14,307 nucleotides of DNA. Source: JACQNR01 sp049515175 (GTDB lineage: Bacteria; Acidobacteriota; Terriglobia; UBA7540). Where the stretch lies: assembly GCA_049515175.1 (NCBI GenBank), contig JBEKUI010000096.1, forward strand, positions 1 to 14,307, written 5' to 3'. The position numbers and the translations under genes were made by a program. Positions 14,087 to 14,307 of the stretch are shown piece after piece (positions within the stretch are counted from its first letter, which is position 1; each line of letters begins with the position of its first letter). The notes under the pieces are model-generated. The model made no database searches, was not told the origin of the DNA, and was given only the letters and a program-made list of their open reading frames with translations.

Positions 14087-14307
14087 GGGCGCCCATGTCG
14101 GTTCTGCGGAACCTCAGAACGCTCCGACGTGACGCCCTTCGACTGTGCCCAACGGGGGATTGAATTCTCCGAGTGCAGAACTGCACAACCTGCCCCCACG
14201 GTGGGCGCCCGTCCCGGTGCCCGCGCCAATTGGAGCTTGGTTCAGCTTCCTCGTGGTTATCCCCCTCTCGTCGGCGCACTTTGGAGTGGCTCGTCCACGC
14301 CCGCTTT
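14087..14307. other. Sequence upstream of the integrase, no supported gene
   Basis: Open frames here lack recognisable domains or good starts. The stretch could hold the decayed N-terminus of the integrase or element DNA. It contains two copies of the palindrome GGGCGCCC (14087-14094, 14203-14210) and the palindromic site described separately. Confidence 0.4.
14173..14186. repeat. Palindrome GTGCAG-AA-CTGCAC upstream of integrase
   Basis: Two perfect six-base arms flank two bases, about 90 bases before the integrase GTG. The size suits a dimeric repressor operator controlling the integrase, but no promoter elements were recognised with it. Confidence 0.3.

Noticed and set aside
14001..14279. 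Minus-strand frames of 92 and 78 codons (13993-14229) at the right edge as small element genes
   Set aside because: They overlap the integrase start in other frames, are rich in Arg and Gly, and show no helix-turn-helix or other signature of an excision factor.
1..14307. CRISPR array, rRNA, or insertion-sequence ends
   Set aside because: No regularly spaced direct repeats, no ribosomal RNA-like stretch, and no transposase frame or paired terminal repeats were seen.

Overview
The window is about 60% G+C bacterial DNA. The gene set suggests an Acidobacteria-like soil bacterium: Tat-dependent oxidoreductase and sugar-isomerase-like proteins, a large membrane-bound spermidine-synthase-like protein, an archaeal/Thermotoga-type S-adenosylhomocysteinase, and adjacent tldD and tldE. 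This assignment is inferred from protein character only; no rRNA or marker gene settles it.

Left block (1-2214, minus strand): a three-gene unit read right to left. It encodes a secreted beta-sandwich-type protein, a Tat-exported aldo/keto reductase, and a GNAT acetyltransferase cut by the window edge. A TATAAT box and Shine-Dalgarno sites fit one transcript.

Centre (2378-12834, plus strand): a 935-residue membrane protein with a spermidine-synthase-like C-terminal domain; an IclR-family regulator with a near-leaderless start; metK and ahcY, separated by no bases; tldD and tldE (pmbA), the two subunits of the TldD/E protease; and a Tat-signal TIM-barrel sugar isomerase/epimerase-like protein. 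MetK makes S-adenosylmethionine and AhcY removes the S-adenosylhomocysteine that methyltransferases release, so together they form the core of the activated methyl cycle. Three intergenic promoters here and upstream of the tRNA share an exact TTGACAG element followed at fixed spacing by G(C/T)TA.

Right block (12948-14307): an intact tRNA-Glu(CTC) with encoded CCA, then a convergent tyrosine-recombinase gene whose frame is broken by an apparent one-base loss just before the catalytic tyrosine. This looks like the edge of an integrated element whose integrase is probably dead. The remaining sequence to the window end has short palindromes but no gene I can support.

Most of the window is ordinary, well-conserved chromosome. 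I do not see a convincing new multi-gene system. The points most worth checking are the broken integrase at tRNA-Glu, the hairpin in the metK leader, the degenerate SpeE-like enzyme on a duplicated membrane module, and the A9 run at the start of tldE.
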